A stretch of DNA of 64,000 bases from Zymoseptoria tritici IPO323 (GCF_000219625.1 NC_018206.1:310001-374000), one strand, 5' to 3'; shown: positions 1 through 14,412, counted from the first letter of the stretch. Notes: generated by a model not told the origin, from the letters alone. Program-made: numbers and translations.

Positions 1-3180
<3,180 letters not shown>

Positions 3181-4492
3181 GATACCGGCTAGCTGCTACA
3201 AGATGCTTTAGATCGAAGAAGTCATTGACTCCAGAAAACCAAGACATAACGGAGAGTCTTTCGACATTCCTCTTCCTTAGGCTATCCCAATTCGCCCTTC
3301 TCCTGCTGCTGTTCCATATGCGGCCTGCACAAACTCCGCGCGCCGTAAGCAACCTCACCTCCTCTTTTCATCCCGACATCCGCACATCCCACAAGCCCGA
3401 CCGTGCGTCTGTGAGTAAGCTGGCATCGGCATGTGGAGAAGCACATGGGACATCGTAAGACGAGAGTGAACAGGCCAATTTCTTAGTAAACAGGGTCCAG
3501 TATGCCACATCACGTTCCACAAGGATCGATTCCCACCTTCTGCGGCGGCGAAAACTCCGTGGGAGACTCCGGATGATTCGAACGGCAAGTGGAGACACAT
3601 GGCCTGTGTCGCTGGTCTAGAATCCGAAAGCCGGGTCAATGTCAAGACGCTACGTGGTCAGGCATGACCTGGAACACACGAGATGCAAGGAGGAATACGA
3701 GGCCACCAGGGGAGCTGTTGGTTGCCCGGTGCGCTGACAACCGCGCTCGGTATGTCGATGGCATGTGGGGACAACCATCCTGTGACTCGTATGGGCGATT
3801 GATAGCTCCGAGGCCGGAAACGATCCTCTGGAGGAGGAGAGAACCATCTGCGGAGGTCAGTGTGGAGAGGAGCATGTGGAGCCATGTTCTTGGGCCGCAT
3901 AGGAGTCAATGCAAGCTGATGGCGGAGATGCTCAGTATGAGCCGTCGCTCGTGCGAGAGCCAAAGAACCCGGTGCCAGCGATTCGTGGGCGGGTAATGCT
4001 AGCCTGGTACTGCTTCTTTGCAGAAGGAATCCTTTGGTAAATCTTGCAGTGCATGGTGTTGTTCGAATCCGTGACTTTTGGCGTTTCCACGCATACGCGA
4101 ATGACTCATTGCCGCGGGTGTAGCCTGTGGCGGTGGAAATTCGACCGGTGCGCTGTAGACTCGCAGAGTACACTATTTTAGAAAGGTAAGGATGATAAGA
4201 CAAGACAAGACGGTGTGTGGTTGCATAGGGAAAGTAGGGTGCGGCGAATCGCGACGAAATCGTTGTATTTGGACTTGACAGGTCTATTTCGGAGCGCACT
4301 GGAGAAGGAGGCAGGCCTGTGCAATGAATGTGGTTACCCTTTGTTCGAATCGTATCCCCAGAAGAATGCATGGCTTGCGGGGTCTTATTTCCTCCCTCGG
4401 CGGTCCTGGCGCGGGTCGATGCAAGAATGAGTGTGTCGAATCGTGTATATCGCAGGTCCGGGGACGTCCGAGACCGTCGTTCTCGTGCGGCG
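3181..4492. other. Gene-free stretch, 1.3 kb
   Basis: Intergenic between the beta-galactosidase and the secreted-protein gene that ends at 4493. Long open frames exist on the minus strand, but they show no domain, no intron pattern and no plausible composition. I see no repeat or RNA gene here. Confidence 0.6.
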
Positions 4493-5079
4493 TTAATTTT
4501 CTTCCAACTGGACGAACCAGTGCGCATCCTCGCCGATTCCCAGGTCCACCAGGTTGATGCAGAGTCGACCGACAGCAGGGTGAGCCGGAGAACCCGCCTC
4601 GAATTCGATGTCCTGAATGCGGGTGTAATCGCTCTGACCAGTGGTAGCAGTTAGCGTTGAAGGAGCGAAGACGGGTTCGCATGATGGGAGACTTATCGTT
4701 CCCACATGGACACGAAGAGACGATTCGATCGTCTGGCTCTGTTCCACACCGTAAAGTCCACCAGAATGTGGTCTCTGCCCATGGCGCGAGCGTCGACGTT
4801 CACATCGACCAGGTTGGTGACATGATAGGTGTAGATCGAGTGGATGGAGATGGTGTGGGTGATGTCGACCAGGTAAGTATCGGTGTTGACGTTGTGGCTG
4901 ATGTGTGGCATTGTTGGGGAGTTGGGAATCATGTCCGCGTGTGCGACTCCTCTGCCGCAGATGTTTCCCTGTCGGGCGAAAAGGCGGGTGTTGTCCTCGG
5001 CTGCGAGGTTTGGAGGCAGGGCCTGGACGAGGGCGAAGAGCCCGGCCAGAAGCGTGATGATAGAAGACGAGAGGAGCAT
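4493..5079 (-). CDS. Small secreted protein, unknown family (168 aa, two exons)
   Basis: Not recognised. The start ATG at 5079-5077 opens a clear secretion signal (MLLSSSIITLLAGLFALVQA followed by LPP), so the product should enter the secretory pathway. Exon 1 is 4714-5079. An intron (4713-4634) has a CTAAC branch site 18 nt before a CAG acceptor, and exon 2 is 4493-4633; both junctions are phase 0. The donor GTGTCC is the less certain end, since another phase-0 GT lies 36 bases upstream. The mature part has only one obvious cysteine near its start and a tail ending FVQLEEN. A TATA box lies about 100 bp upstream. The copia element inserts only 560 bp further on, so the gene sits at a repeat border. 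It could be a candidate effector or a cell-surface protein. Confidence 0.7.
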
Positions 5080-5171
5080 CTTGAAGCGTGGTGAAGGCAG
5101 ATAGCAAGGGTAGTAGGAGACGGACGATGATCGTGGTTTGGACTGCTCACGACAATGAGGGAATGCGGATG

Positions 5172-5182
5172 CTGTTTTATAC
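5172..5182 (-). promoter_or_regulatory. TATA box of the secreted-protein gene
   Basis: On the minus strand this reads GGGTATAAAAC, about 100 bp upstream of the ATG at 5079. It is a textbook fungal TATA position and supports the choice of start and strand. Confidence 0.55.
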
Positions 5183-5638
5183 CCAACTTCAGAGTCCCCT
5201 GGTCCTCGGGCAGGCTCTCCATGACCCACAGAGATGACAACACGAGCGCCTGTCGCGACTTGCGAGGACCGCGAGCCTGGTTCGGTAGCTCATCAATTTA
5301 CAGCCTGTCACAGGCATCCAGGCATGCATCCATGAATTGGCGCTGGAAATGTTTCCACCAATATCTGCAATGCTTTCAAGTCAACAACGTGCTCTGACCT
5401 GGTCATGGTTACATCGAAGCAACTAACTTCTTGCTCTATCGAAACTCTCTGGGCAGAGTTCAATGAGCATCAGGAAGGCGTGATAGAACGACCCCGGTGA
5501 AGTCAGATCAAGTCCCACACCGCCAGGCTTCGAAAGGCGCCAACTTCAGGCCTTCAGGGCCGCCGGCATTGCTCGTCTTCGGCGCATTTCGCCAAAGCAA
5601 GGAACTAATGCGCATAGGGAACTCAATGTGATGAGCGC
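5183..5638. other. Intergenic, upstream of secreted-protein gene
   Basis: Non-RIPped sequence of ordinary composition between the TATA box and the target-site duplication of the Copia element. No gene or repeat seen. Confidence 0.5.
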
Positions 5639-5643
5639 AGTAC
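5639..5643. repeat. Target-site duplication AGTAC, left copy
   Basis: AGTAC directly precedes the 5' LTR and recurs directly after the 3' LTR at 12003-12007. A 5-bp duplication is the normal size for Copia-type integrases. Confidence 0.9.
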
Positions 5644-5814
5644 TGTTGTGGATCATCAGACTGACCATCAGTGAAGTGCACGTGACTAGTGCCAAGGCAT
5701 TCACACACACAGATAGCTAAAGTAAGAATCTTACACTTAAGATTCTCTCTGCATAACAATATATACCTGCTAATTAGAGGTGTTCTTCTACTTAGCTTAA
5801 GTCTAATTACAACA
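5644..5814 (+). repeat. 5' LTR of Copia element (171 bp)
   Basis: Runs from TGTTGTGGATC to AATTACAACA. It differs from the 3' LTR at 17 positions, all transitions. In this copy the mutated states occur only in its inner part (from 5724 on); its first ~80 bases carry the C/G state at every difference. Confidence 0.95.
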
Positions 5815-5830
5815 GGTTATAAGCCCGGCG
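5815..5830 (+). promoter_or_regulatory. Primer-binding site complementary to initiator tRNA-Met anticodon arm
   Basis: Immediately after the 5' LTR the sequence is GGTTATAAGCCC. The complement of the usual fungal initiator tRNA-Met anticodon stem-loop is GGTTATGAGCCC, so it matches with one G-to-A change of RIP type. Priming from a half-tRNA cut in the anticodon loop is known for Drosophila copia and yeast Ty5. The tRNA sequence is recalled family knowledge, not present in this window. Confidence 0.6.
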
Positions 5831-5951
5831 TAACTACTACACACTTAAGGAAGAATTGTCTGTTCTAAGCGCAGCCACTAGAACCTTACTATACACTGTT
5901 TAGACAGTTGACTAGCGAGCCGAGAAAGAGCTAGTTATAACAACAGCCGCA

Positions 5952-8900
5952 ATGCAGGCTAATAAGTTTAAGACTGCGAAGGAGAATAAAGTCCTAAGAA
6001 AGGGAAGCAACTTCTTAGACTAGTTAAGGATGCTTAAAGCAGCCCTTATAGACAAGGAGGTATTAGGCTATGTCTTTTATAACATTCCCTAGTGCCCTGC
6101 CTAACTAAAGCTAGGAATTAAAGTTAGATATCCCTCTCTACTAACTAAGGAGAGCACTACTTTATCCTCCTAGGCTCTAACTCCTTCTTAAAAAGAAGGA
6201 GGGGATACTCTAGTAACAGAACCTATTTTAACTAGTAGACTAAGACTAACTCCTCTCTAAGTCTAGTATAAGCATAACCTAATTGCATACAGGATTGTTA
6301 GCAAAAGGATTAACTAATCTCTAAGGCCTAACTTTAGGGATACAGAGAAGACAGCTAAGGAACTATATAATACTATTGCAGCTACCTACAGGCCTGTTAT
6401 AACTATAAACATTTATAATAGCCTAAGGATTCTTAGAATTAGCAACATTAAGATCTAAGGAACAAACACTTAGAAGTACTGTAAGGACTTCTAGAAGTAG
6501 CATTACAAGTACATCTCTGTAACAGAATAATACTCCAGGTCTAAGAGCATTCTAGTCTTAAAGCTTACCTTTAGTAATAAGCAGATTAGGCTATTCTTTA
6601 TCTAGGGCCTCTACTATCTAGAATACCTAAGAAGCTAGAGACAATCCTATTATATTAAGAACATAACTCTTAAAGAGCTAATTACCTTATTAATTAAGGA
6701 ACCTCCTCTATAGATATAGAGGACAGTAGGAGGATTTAGGGGTGCTGCAGTAGATAATAATTAGTGTACTAAGTGTACCTATTATATCCACACAAATGCA
6801 GATTGCTTTAAGAAGCACCCTAACAAGGCCCTAAAGTCCTAGGTACATAGAGGAAAAGGAGGATCTAATAAGGACAAGAAGAAGTCCTAAGACAAGAGCA
6901 AGAGACATAATAAGAAGGGAGGAAAGGGTGCTGCAGCAATTAAGCCTATCTCCTCTTCTAATGCAGGCTTAGGCTCTAATTTAGACAGCTTATTTGCAGG
7001 AGTAGCAATTGCTACCGCTGGAATACAAAAGAGTAACACTATTGTCTGGGATTCTAGTATATTATACTACTTCTTTAACAACAAGTCCTAGTTCTTAGAC
7101 CTTAAACCCCTAGAAACCCTAATTAGGTTCTCTTAAGCTATTAGACAAAGTATAGTTACACACTTAGGAAGTGTAAGGATTATAATAAAGTACAAGGGGA
7201 ATAAGTCAAACATTACCTTGCAAGATGTATTATACTCTCCTAACTCTAATTATAACCTTATCTTAGCAGAGACTCTCTAGCTAAAGTGTAAGGTCTACCT
7301 AGACAGGCTATCTTTATACATTCTAAGGAATAACAAGAAGATAGGCAAGGTTCAGTCTACTTATAATGTTCTAATCCTCTAGAATGCAATTGTGTCTCTC
7401 CCTAAGGGGAGTACTAAAGTTGCTTCTACAACCGATAAGAACATGTCCTATCTAGCCTTTGCTATGCCTAAGGCTAACATAACAAGATAGCACTAGAGAC
7501 TAGGCTATGTAGGGAACAAGATTCTTAGTGCAACAAAGGCTTAAGTCTAAGGACTTAAGCAGATTAACATATCTACACTTGAGCACTATAAGCTATGCAA
7601 GCTTGCAAGGTTACAGAGAGTAGTGTTAAGAACTCTAAGACTAACACCTTAATCCTTATTAGATAAGGTCCATATTAACATTATAGGACTAATCTTTCTA
7701 CTAGACATCTTTAGATGCAAGTATATCCTTATAATTACTAATGCAAAGTTAAGAAGGAGATAGGCTATCTTCTACAAGCTTAAATCACAAGCTGCACAAA
7801 TTATTAAGAAATAGACTACTAAGACATTTAACTAGTACAAAAAGATAGTTAAGATCTAGTTCTTAGATAGAGGAGGAGAGTTTAACAACAATAATCTGAT
7901 TACATTTGCAGAGAATAAGGGACTAAGATAGGATTTCTTAGCTCCCTATACTCCTAAGCAGAATAGAATTGTAGAATCATCTAACAAGGTTATCCTTAAT
8001 AAGGCAAGAGCAATGATAATTAACTCTAGCCTACCTCTCCCTCTCTAGAGTTTTGCAGTTGCACATATAATCTTCCTTACTAACAGGCTAGTATGCCTAT
8101 TAACTAACAAGATTCCTCTTTAGGAATTTAATTAAGATCTTAATACTAGAACTCTACATATTAATCTAACAAAGGTTAGGAGATTTAGATGCAGAGCATA
8201 TCTGCATAATTAGGGGAGACCTAATTTATAGAAGTTCCATCCTAGAGCAGAGAAATACTAGAATCTAGGATTCCAGGAGAACACTTTAACTAACTATATA
8301 GTTTAGAAGTTTGAACTATCTACCCTTGCTAGGTTTTAGCACAAGATTGTGACCTCTCCTTATGTAACACACAATAAGGATAAGGTATACAGCACAATAC
8401 CTGCTGCCCTAGACTTCTAGGGGGAGAGTTTCCTGCAACTAATGCAACCTATTGCTACAGAACAGGAAGTCTATGCTATCTACACTAAGGATTAAGATTA
8501 GGGCCAGGATGCCTAAGGGCAAGATGCCTAACCTCTTACTACTTCTTATCTTTAAGAAGTAGAGAACATGTTTAATACTATATAGAGAGAGAGAAACCAA
8601 GCCTCCCTTTTAACATCTTAGGGGGAGCAAACATTAGGTTAGGACATACAGTCCCAGGATAACTAACATAAGCAGTCTAAGCCTAATTAGCTAGAGGCTA
8701 CTAAGCATAAAGAAGCCTCCTAGCTAGCTTAGGGGGAGCATGTTTCTAAGGAAACAGGAAGTCCTAAGGGATTCTAAGGAAGTCCTAAGGGATTCCAGGA
8801 GCAGGCTAATGCCTTATTAATATAGCTACAACATTAAGCATTAGTAGAGAATTGCCCTAAAAGGGAAGACCTCTAAGATTATACTATAACTCCCTTCCTA

Positions 8901-10607
8901 GACATTTATGTTATAGGAAAGAGGAAAGTAGGGAGAAGCCCTAAGAGACCTAAGAAATTAGGCAATAAAGCAAGTCCTAAAAGCTCAGGCACATTTAGAC
9001 TCTTAAGAAGTGGAAGATTAGTTGTAAGAAAAGACTATAGCAAGATCCAGAAGATGGGACTTAAAGCAACAAATCCTAATCTGTCTAATCCTAAGACAGT
9101 TAAGGAAGCTCTCTCTAGATCTAACTACAAGGAATAGGAGAAAGCTATTATTAAGGAAGCTAAGTTACTTAAGTCCACAGGATGCCTTAAATGGAAACTT
9201 ATTAGCACCCTCCCTAAGGGGAGAGTCCCTCTTATAGGGAAATAGGTCTTTAAGATTAAGGTGCTCCTAGATAGAACTGTAGAGAAGTACAAGGCTAGAT
9301 AGACAGCTAGGGGATTCACACAAAGGAAGGGACTTAACTATGTTAATACCTTTGCTCCTACCCTAAGAGCTGCAACAGGGAGAATACTTCTGTCCCTCTT
9401 AGTTAACTTTAGCTAGAAGAGGAGACAAGTTGATGTTAAGACTGCATTCCTAAATCCAAACCTAGATAAGCAGATCTTTATTAAGCTACTAGAGGGAGCT
9501 TATCTCTTTAAGAAAGATGCCTACAAGTACATTATATATATTAAGAAAGGACTGTATAGGCTTAAGCAGGCAGCTGCTCTCTAGTACTACGATGCTGTAG
9601 ACACTCTCTAAAAGCTTAGTCTAACAAGAACTGTTAGTAATACTTGCCTCTTTTAAGGGAAAGGCATCCTTGTTCTCCTTTATGTAGATAACTTCTAGAT
9701 CTTTAGACAGTTAGACTATAAGATTAACAAGCTAATTAAGGGATTAGAGTAGAAGTACACAATTAAGGTTGTTAATACTAATGTCTTTCTTAGACTTTAC
9801 CTAAAGGAAGGGAAAGATAGCTCTATGTCTGTCTCTTAGGAACACTATTCTAGAGACAAACTTTAAGGACATAGTCTTAGCAATGCAAAGAGTGTTAAGT
9901 ACCCCCTTAACACCCTCCTTAAACCCCTCTAGGATAAGGGAACAAAGGAGGACTATAATCTCTTTAACAAGATTATTAGGGAACTGCAATATCTGTCAAA
10001 CTATACTAGACTAGACATTAGTTTTGCTGTTAACTACTATGCAAGGTTCCTTTAGAACCTAGGACCTCTATATGTTTAGGCAGCTAAACACATCTAGAGA
10101 TATGTTGCAGGCACAATTAACAAGTGCCTTATGTACAGGAAAACTAAGGAGCAAATTCAGATTAAGGCATTCTTAGACTCTAACTTTGCTAGTAATCCTA
10201 GCACATCTAGGTCTACCTTAGGAATACTCTTTAAAATTGCAGGAGGCCTAGTTGTCTAGAGATCTTAACTATAGAAAGAAGTAGTGCTATCTAGTACTAA
10301 GGCAGAGTACCTCTCTCTTACTAAGGCAACAAGAGAAGTAAATTAGGTAAGGAATCTTATTAATAAGCTCTAGCCCTTTACCTAGGCTAAAAGCATTTCT
10401 ACTATCCTTATTAAAGTGGACAATTAATCAGCTATTAGCCTTGTAGAAAACTATGCTAACTCCAAAAGATTAAGACATGTCTCTCTTAGGAACTATTACT
10501 GCAGAGAGCAACATAACAAGGGGAGTATTAAGGTAGAGTTTGTAAGGACAGACATGCAGCTTGCAGACTGTCTAACAAAACCAAAATCCCCAAACACTAT
10601 CCTCTAA
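5952..10607 (+). pseudogene. gag-pol polyprotein of Copia element, closed by many RIP-type stops
   Basis: ATG at 5952 and the final TAA at 10605-10607 lie in the same frame (1551 codons) and no frameshift is needed, so damage is almost wholly TAG/TAA from CAG, CAA and TGG. Order: Gag; a CX2CX4HX4C zinc knuckle at 6765-6806; protease region (VLYSPNSNYNL after it); GAG-pre-integrase (near 7490); integrase core with DRGGEF and TPKQNRIVE; reverse transcriptase with VDVKTAFLN and a YVDN in place of YVDD; RNase H with STKAEYLSL and ADCLTKP at the end. Asp-to-Asn changes at the first integrase Asp and at YVDD are G-to-A. Function is lost; the assignment is secure. Confidence 0.93.
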
Positions 10608-11831
10608 TGTAGGCGTCCACCAAAAAGAGCATCTCGTGCGAGCATAAGAGGAACACATCCTAACATGGTCGCACGAAATAAGAGGCTAATATAGGAATTG
10701 AACCTGTGACCTTCTGATTTGTGGTCAGAAATTATACTACTAGACCAACTAGCCCTTAATAAGAAGAGGGAAATTGCTCTTAAATTTATGCCTTAGTACC
10801 TGCATTCCTACCTAAGAAGGATTCCCTCCCTAGAATTACACCATTTTATTTGTCACAAAACTAAGAAGCACAACACTTAGAACACTTATTTTATTCTTAT
10901 CTGTACAAAGGAAAGGAGGCAACTACACACCTCTATAAAAGCATCTAAGAAACTATAAAAAAAACACCTAGCTAAAGGAAAACTTTTCTATAAAAACCCA
11001 AAAGCATTAGAGCATGTCCTAGAACCTGCAGCCTGCCCCCCCTAGAACTACTACTAAAAGACTAAGCTAATTCCCCTAGAATCTTAACTTAAAGCTTAGG
11101 AGAATGTTAGTTTCTATTAGGGAAGAAGGGATTTTAAGGAGAATATACACAGGATGCTGTGCTACTAACTACTACTTTATCTCTGCCTTATTAGAGCTTG
11201 ACATTTGGCTAAGAGGAGTCTAGTTATAGCATAACACAAATCCCTAAGGATTAGGAGTTGTTAGACTAGGGTAGTTTTCTACTAGGAAGGCCTACTCCCT
11301 TAGGTTATACAGCTCCTCTATTACTATATTAATAAGGTCTGTAGTAAGGAGATCCTTATTAAGCTTAGCTATAAACCTATTAAAGCAAGCTACAAAAGAG
11401 AAGGGACCCTAAGCCCTAATATTCACTCTGTTATAGTGTCTGTTTATCTCTCCTCTAATAAGTTAATGCATAGTCTAATATGCTACAGAACTATCTTTGT
11501 AGATCTATAGGAGATCTCTACTACTAATAGCTCTTGCTTTATCGATAACTTGCTAGAAGGTTTTCCTAGGGACAGAGAAAGCTACTCTTCTTCTAGAAGC
11601 TATAGCTAGTAATGTAGATTGTGTTGTTAATAGCTGTAAGGGATAGATAATAGATTAGCTAATAAATTAGCTAAATAGATAAGAGGTGTAGATTGTAAAG
11701 TAGAGGAATAAAAAAGCTAGAAGAAGATGCTTTTTAACAAGCTAAAGCCGAGCATTAGCTACGTAGTAGGTAAATACCTGCTATATTTAGGTAATAGACA
11801 GCTCGTAATAATGCAGCTGCTAATAGGGGAG
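10608..11831. other. Non-coding 3' part of Copia element
   Basis: About 1.2 kb between the polyprotein stop and the 3' LTR. It is RIPped and, apart from the tRNA-like sequence at 10684-10754 and the purine run (AATAGGGGAG) next to the LTR, shows no frame or motif I can name. Confidence 0.6.
10684..10754 (-). tRNA. tRNA-like sequence or tRNA pseudogene inside the Copia element
   Basis: Read on the minus strand, 71 nt fold as a cloverleaf. The 7-bp acceptor stem is GGCTAGT with ATTAGCC (one G-T pair); there is an A box-like TGGTCTAGTAGTA; the anticodon stem TTCTGA/TCAGAA has loop CCACAAA; the B box-like GGTTCAATTCC sits in a T arm ACAGG/CCTAT with one C-A mismatch that a G-to-A change would explain. 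The ungapped loop gives anticodon ACA (Cys-type) but lacks the usual U33, so function is doubtful. It sits antisense in the non-coding 3' part of the retrotransposon and has itself been RIPped. Confidence 0.5.
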
Positions 11832-12002
11832 TGTTGTAGATTATTAGACTAACTATTAGTGAAGTGCATGTGACTAGTGCTAAGGCATTCACACACACAG
11901 ATAGCTAAAGTGAGAATCTCACACTTAAGATTCTCTCTGCATGACAATATATACCTGCCAATCAGAGGTGTTCTTCCACTCAGCTTGAGTCCAATTACAA
12001 CA
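11832..12002 (+). repeat. 3' LTR of Copia element (171 bp)
   Basis: Same termini as the 5' LTR. Here the mutated states sit in the inner part (11832 to about 11881), while the outer ~90 bases keep C and G wherever the two LTRs differ. Confidence 0.95.
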
Positions 12003-12007
12003 AGTAC
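12003..12007. repeat. Target-site duplication AGTAC, right copy
   Basis: Perfect match to the left copy at 5639-5643. Confidence 0.9.
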
Positions 12008-13592
12008 GAGATGTCGTTATAAGGCTGACGCGATGTCTCGCCACGGACATGGAGTCTATGAGGTGGTCGAGGCAAGCGGTTCGTGCTTCCCCTGCGAAGT
12101 AGAAGCCCACCGGAGGAAGTTGAATTGATGAGATGGTTGCTAGTAGTGGCCACGTCCAGAGGCCGCAGGGTGGCAAAAGGTCCCCGTCCATTGTCTTACA
12201 TGCTTAGTCATAGCTCTTACTCGGGCTTCGGCAACATCCGACGACTACCTTGTTCTTGTCTTTCCTTCTGATATCGTTTGCGCAAGCGAGAGAGACTCCA
12301 CACCGCTCGTCAACCATCGGCAAGACCCTACACTGCACTTCTGACGCCGACAGTCATTCCAGATACGCGTCTGTGTTATCCTATCGGCTCGATGAAACCC
12401 GCTCGAGCGGCTCGCAGCCGAAGCCCGACTCGGTCTGTTGCTCGTATTCGCTGACCCGGAACTTCGACCTGTACAGTATGCAATCTTTGCCCTGTCACAG
12501 GCGGTCGTTCTGCATGCTGTCTTAGGGCTTCCTGTTCCAGGACATGGGGCGCGTTGGCAATGGACAGCCAATTACAGGGGTCGACCTATCGATGGTCGCC
12601 CGGGACGGGGTGAGAAGGTTCAGAGATCCTGGCAACCACATGAGTGCATGCCGGACCCCTCTCACACCTCGACTGAGGGCTGATGACCTGATTACGAGGG
12701 TGCGGACCAATTCGATCCCCGGACATGCTTCTAAAGCCTTGCAGGAACTGTTCGCACTGATGCGTTGACATGCTTCTTAAGCCTCACCAGCCACTGCTTC
12801 GGAAACAACTGCAGACACGAGCTTGTGTCAGTCTCTACGTACGCGAGGAGAGATGTCGCCATATACGAAATGGTGGAGACCATACGGCGGACTGGCACTT
12901 CGCAGACACACCTCATCTTCACAACCGAAGCTACTGCACCGGTGATGGACGCTTCCCAGGGGCGTGCTTACCATCCGCTCCCCCTGAGACATGGTTCAAG
13001 CATATGCAGACATCAAACTCCACACTTGCGCCGGTCTGTTCTCGGAAACCTGACCCTATGCAATCGGAAGCCCGCCTTCGTCGTTTGTCCAACAAGGAAG
13101 ACGAGCAGTCAGCACGCTTAGATGGGTCAGACTTGCAAAGCATCGCCATTCCGGATTTCCAAGGATCCGCACTCCGTTGCTTTTCGCCGCCAATGGTTTC
13201 ACGCTGCGATATGGAGTCACACGTCCCACAGCTGAAAGAGGCTGCCGCAAGGTACCATCGAAATTGAAGAGCACACATAGGCCATCAGTAAAGCAAGACG
13301 ACCCCACTCATGAACCATTGGAAGGGGAGATGTGCCTTCCTCCGACATCGACGGATTACAATGCCGACACGCAGTCAGGAACGCTACGACCTATCGGCAG
13401 GTCGAGAGGAAGCTATGCGCAAACTCCGACTCGATCTGCTCGGGTCTCAGTCACGTTCTCCCCACATTTCAGCCCGATTACGACTTTTCCCGTGCAGCAG
13501 CACGACTCCGTCATGCGGCATACTGTCGCAGGGTCGGTGACGGAGAACGTTGGGCAGGTTGGGAGTGACGCAATAAGTGTCCGCCGAATCAG
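12008..13592. other. Gene-free, non-RIPped stretch
   Basis: Ordinary composition with many overlapping short frames on both strands, none with a domain or a consistent exon structure. A short direct repeat (GACATGCTTCT followed by AAGCCT with small differences) occurs near 12722 and 12770. Nothing else supported. Confidence 0.5.
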
Positions 13593-13740
13593 TACAGCGG
13601 GTCGATGCATCGGAGTAGCCACCGCTAAAACCTTGCCTAAGGTTACGTGGCCTGTATACAAGTAATCGGACCAATCGAGTGACTCGAGTCCCTACTATAT
13701 GTATGGAGCGGTGGCTACACCGATGTGCCAACCCGCTGTA
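13593..13740. mobile_element. Candidate MITE copy 1 (148 bp with TA ends)
   Basis: 34-bp terminal inverted repeats at 13593-13626 and 13707-13740 (29 of 34 matching) enclose an 80-bp centre. Both ends are TACAGCG/CGCTGTA, so the element could be CAGCG...CGCTG flanked by a TA target duplication as in Tc1/mariner-type elements. Thirty end bases match copy 2 at 20 positions without gaps. No coding capacity. Confidence 0.6.
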
Positions 13741-14100
13741 GTTCAATCGCCGGGAATTGAGAAGTCTGGATATTCCAGGATACATCATACGAGGTGCAGC
13801 GTTGCGAACGCACCCCGAGCCGGACACGACGATGGCCTGATCAGTGGGGAACGAGCCAACGCAATCCTGCATATGCTTTCAAGCCTTGTCATGACGCTAT
13901 TCGCACCGCTTCTTTCACATTTCACATGCCCAACACTCAACTGGTCACTGCTTCGATGACAGTCTGTTGAATGCCTTTCAAAATTGCGTCTCGGAGGCTA
14001 CGCGATCTGGGCAAAGCGGAAAACCTTTGACCCAAGCAATGTCCTCAGGATTCCGTCTCGTTTTTACTCTGCAAGCGTTAGACTCGAGAGGGACCATATG

Positions 14101-14129
14101 TACAGCGAGTCAGCACATCCGACGGTTAC
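14101..14129. repeat. Orphan MITE-like terminus
   Basis: TACAGCGAGTCAGCACATC closely matches the ends of the element at 14264-14412 (TACAGCGTCTCAGCACATC). I found no partner terminus at the expected distance on either side, so this may be a broken copy. Confidence 0.4.
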
Positions 14130-14263
14130 AGCTTCTGTCATCCAAACATGGATTGCTTCACGAACGCTTCCCGAGCCAATACGAGCTTAGGCATCCGTCG
14201 ACCCTGCCCGAACCAGGCAATGATAAGGTCTTCGGAAGCCAGCGCTGATTCCCGTCAGCAGGA

Positions 14264-14412
14264 TAGAGCGTCTCAGCACATCGGAGGGATCACCGGCCAA
14301 TCCTTGTCCACAGGTTAATGGCCGGAGCACGAGGCAATTGCCCAATCCGACCCTTGATATGCCCCCTGGAGGCCCACCACAAGTGATCACTCCGATGTGC
14401 TGAGACGCTGTA
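14264..14412. mobile_element. Candidate MITE copy 2 (149 bp with TA ends)
   Basis: Terminal inverted repeats of 28 bp inside flanking TA: left 14266-14293, right 14383-14410, with two mismatches. Inside the left end a second short stem is possible (CCGGCCA at 14293-14299 with TGGCCGG at 14319-14325). Size, TA flanks and end sequence match the copy at 13593-13740. Confidence 0.65.

Larger units (their letters stand above)
5644..12002 (+). mobile_element. Full-length Ty1/Copia LTR retrotransposon, RIP-inactivated
   Basis: A 6359-bp element bounded by 171-bp LTRs that begin TGTTGT and end ACAACA, flanked by the 5-bp duplication AGTAC. Internal order is primer-binding site, gag-pol in one frame, a 1.2-kb non-coding 3' part with a tRNA-like sequence, a short polypurine tract and the 3' LTR. 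Integrase precedes reverse transcriptase, which defines the Copia superfamily. The interior is saturated with TpA and TAG and poor in CpA/TpG, and catalytic residues are changed by C-to-T/G-to-A. No intact frame of useful length is left, so it cannot move on its own products. Confidence 0.95.

Noticed and set aside
4069..4085. B-box-like GTTCGAATCC suggesting a tRNA
   Set aside because: No A box or acceptor stem at the right distance.
3658..4527. Long minus-strand open frame of 289 codons
   Set aside because: No domain, Arg/Pro/Thr/Ser-biased composition, and it overlaps the better-supported second exon of the secreted-protein gene.
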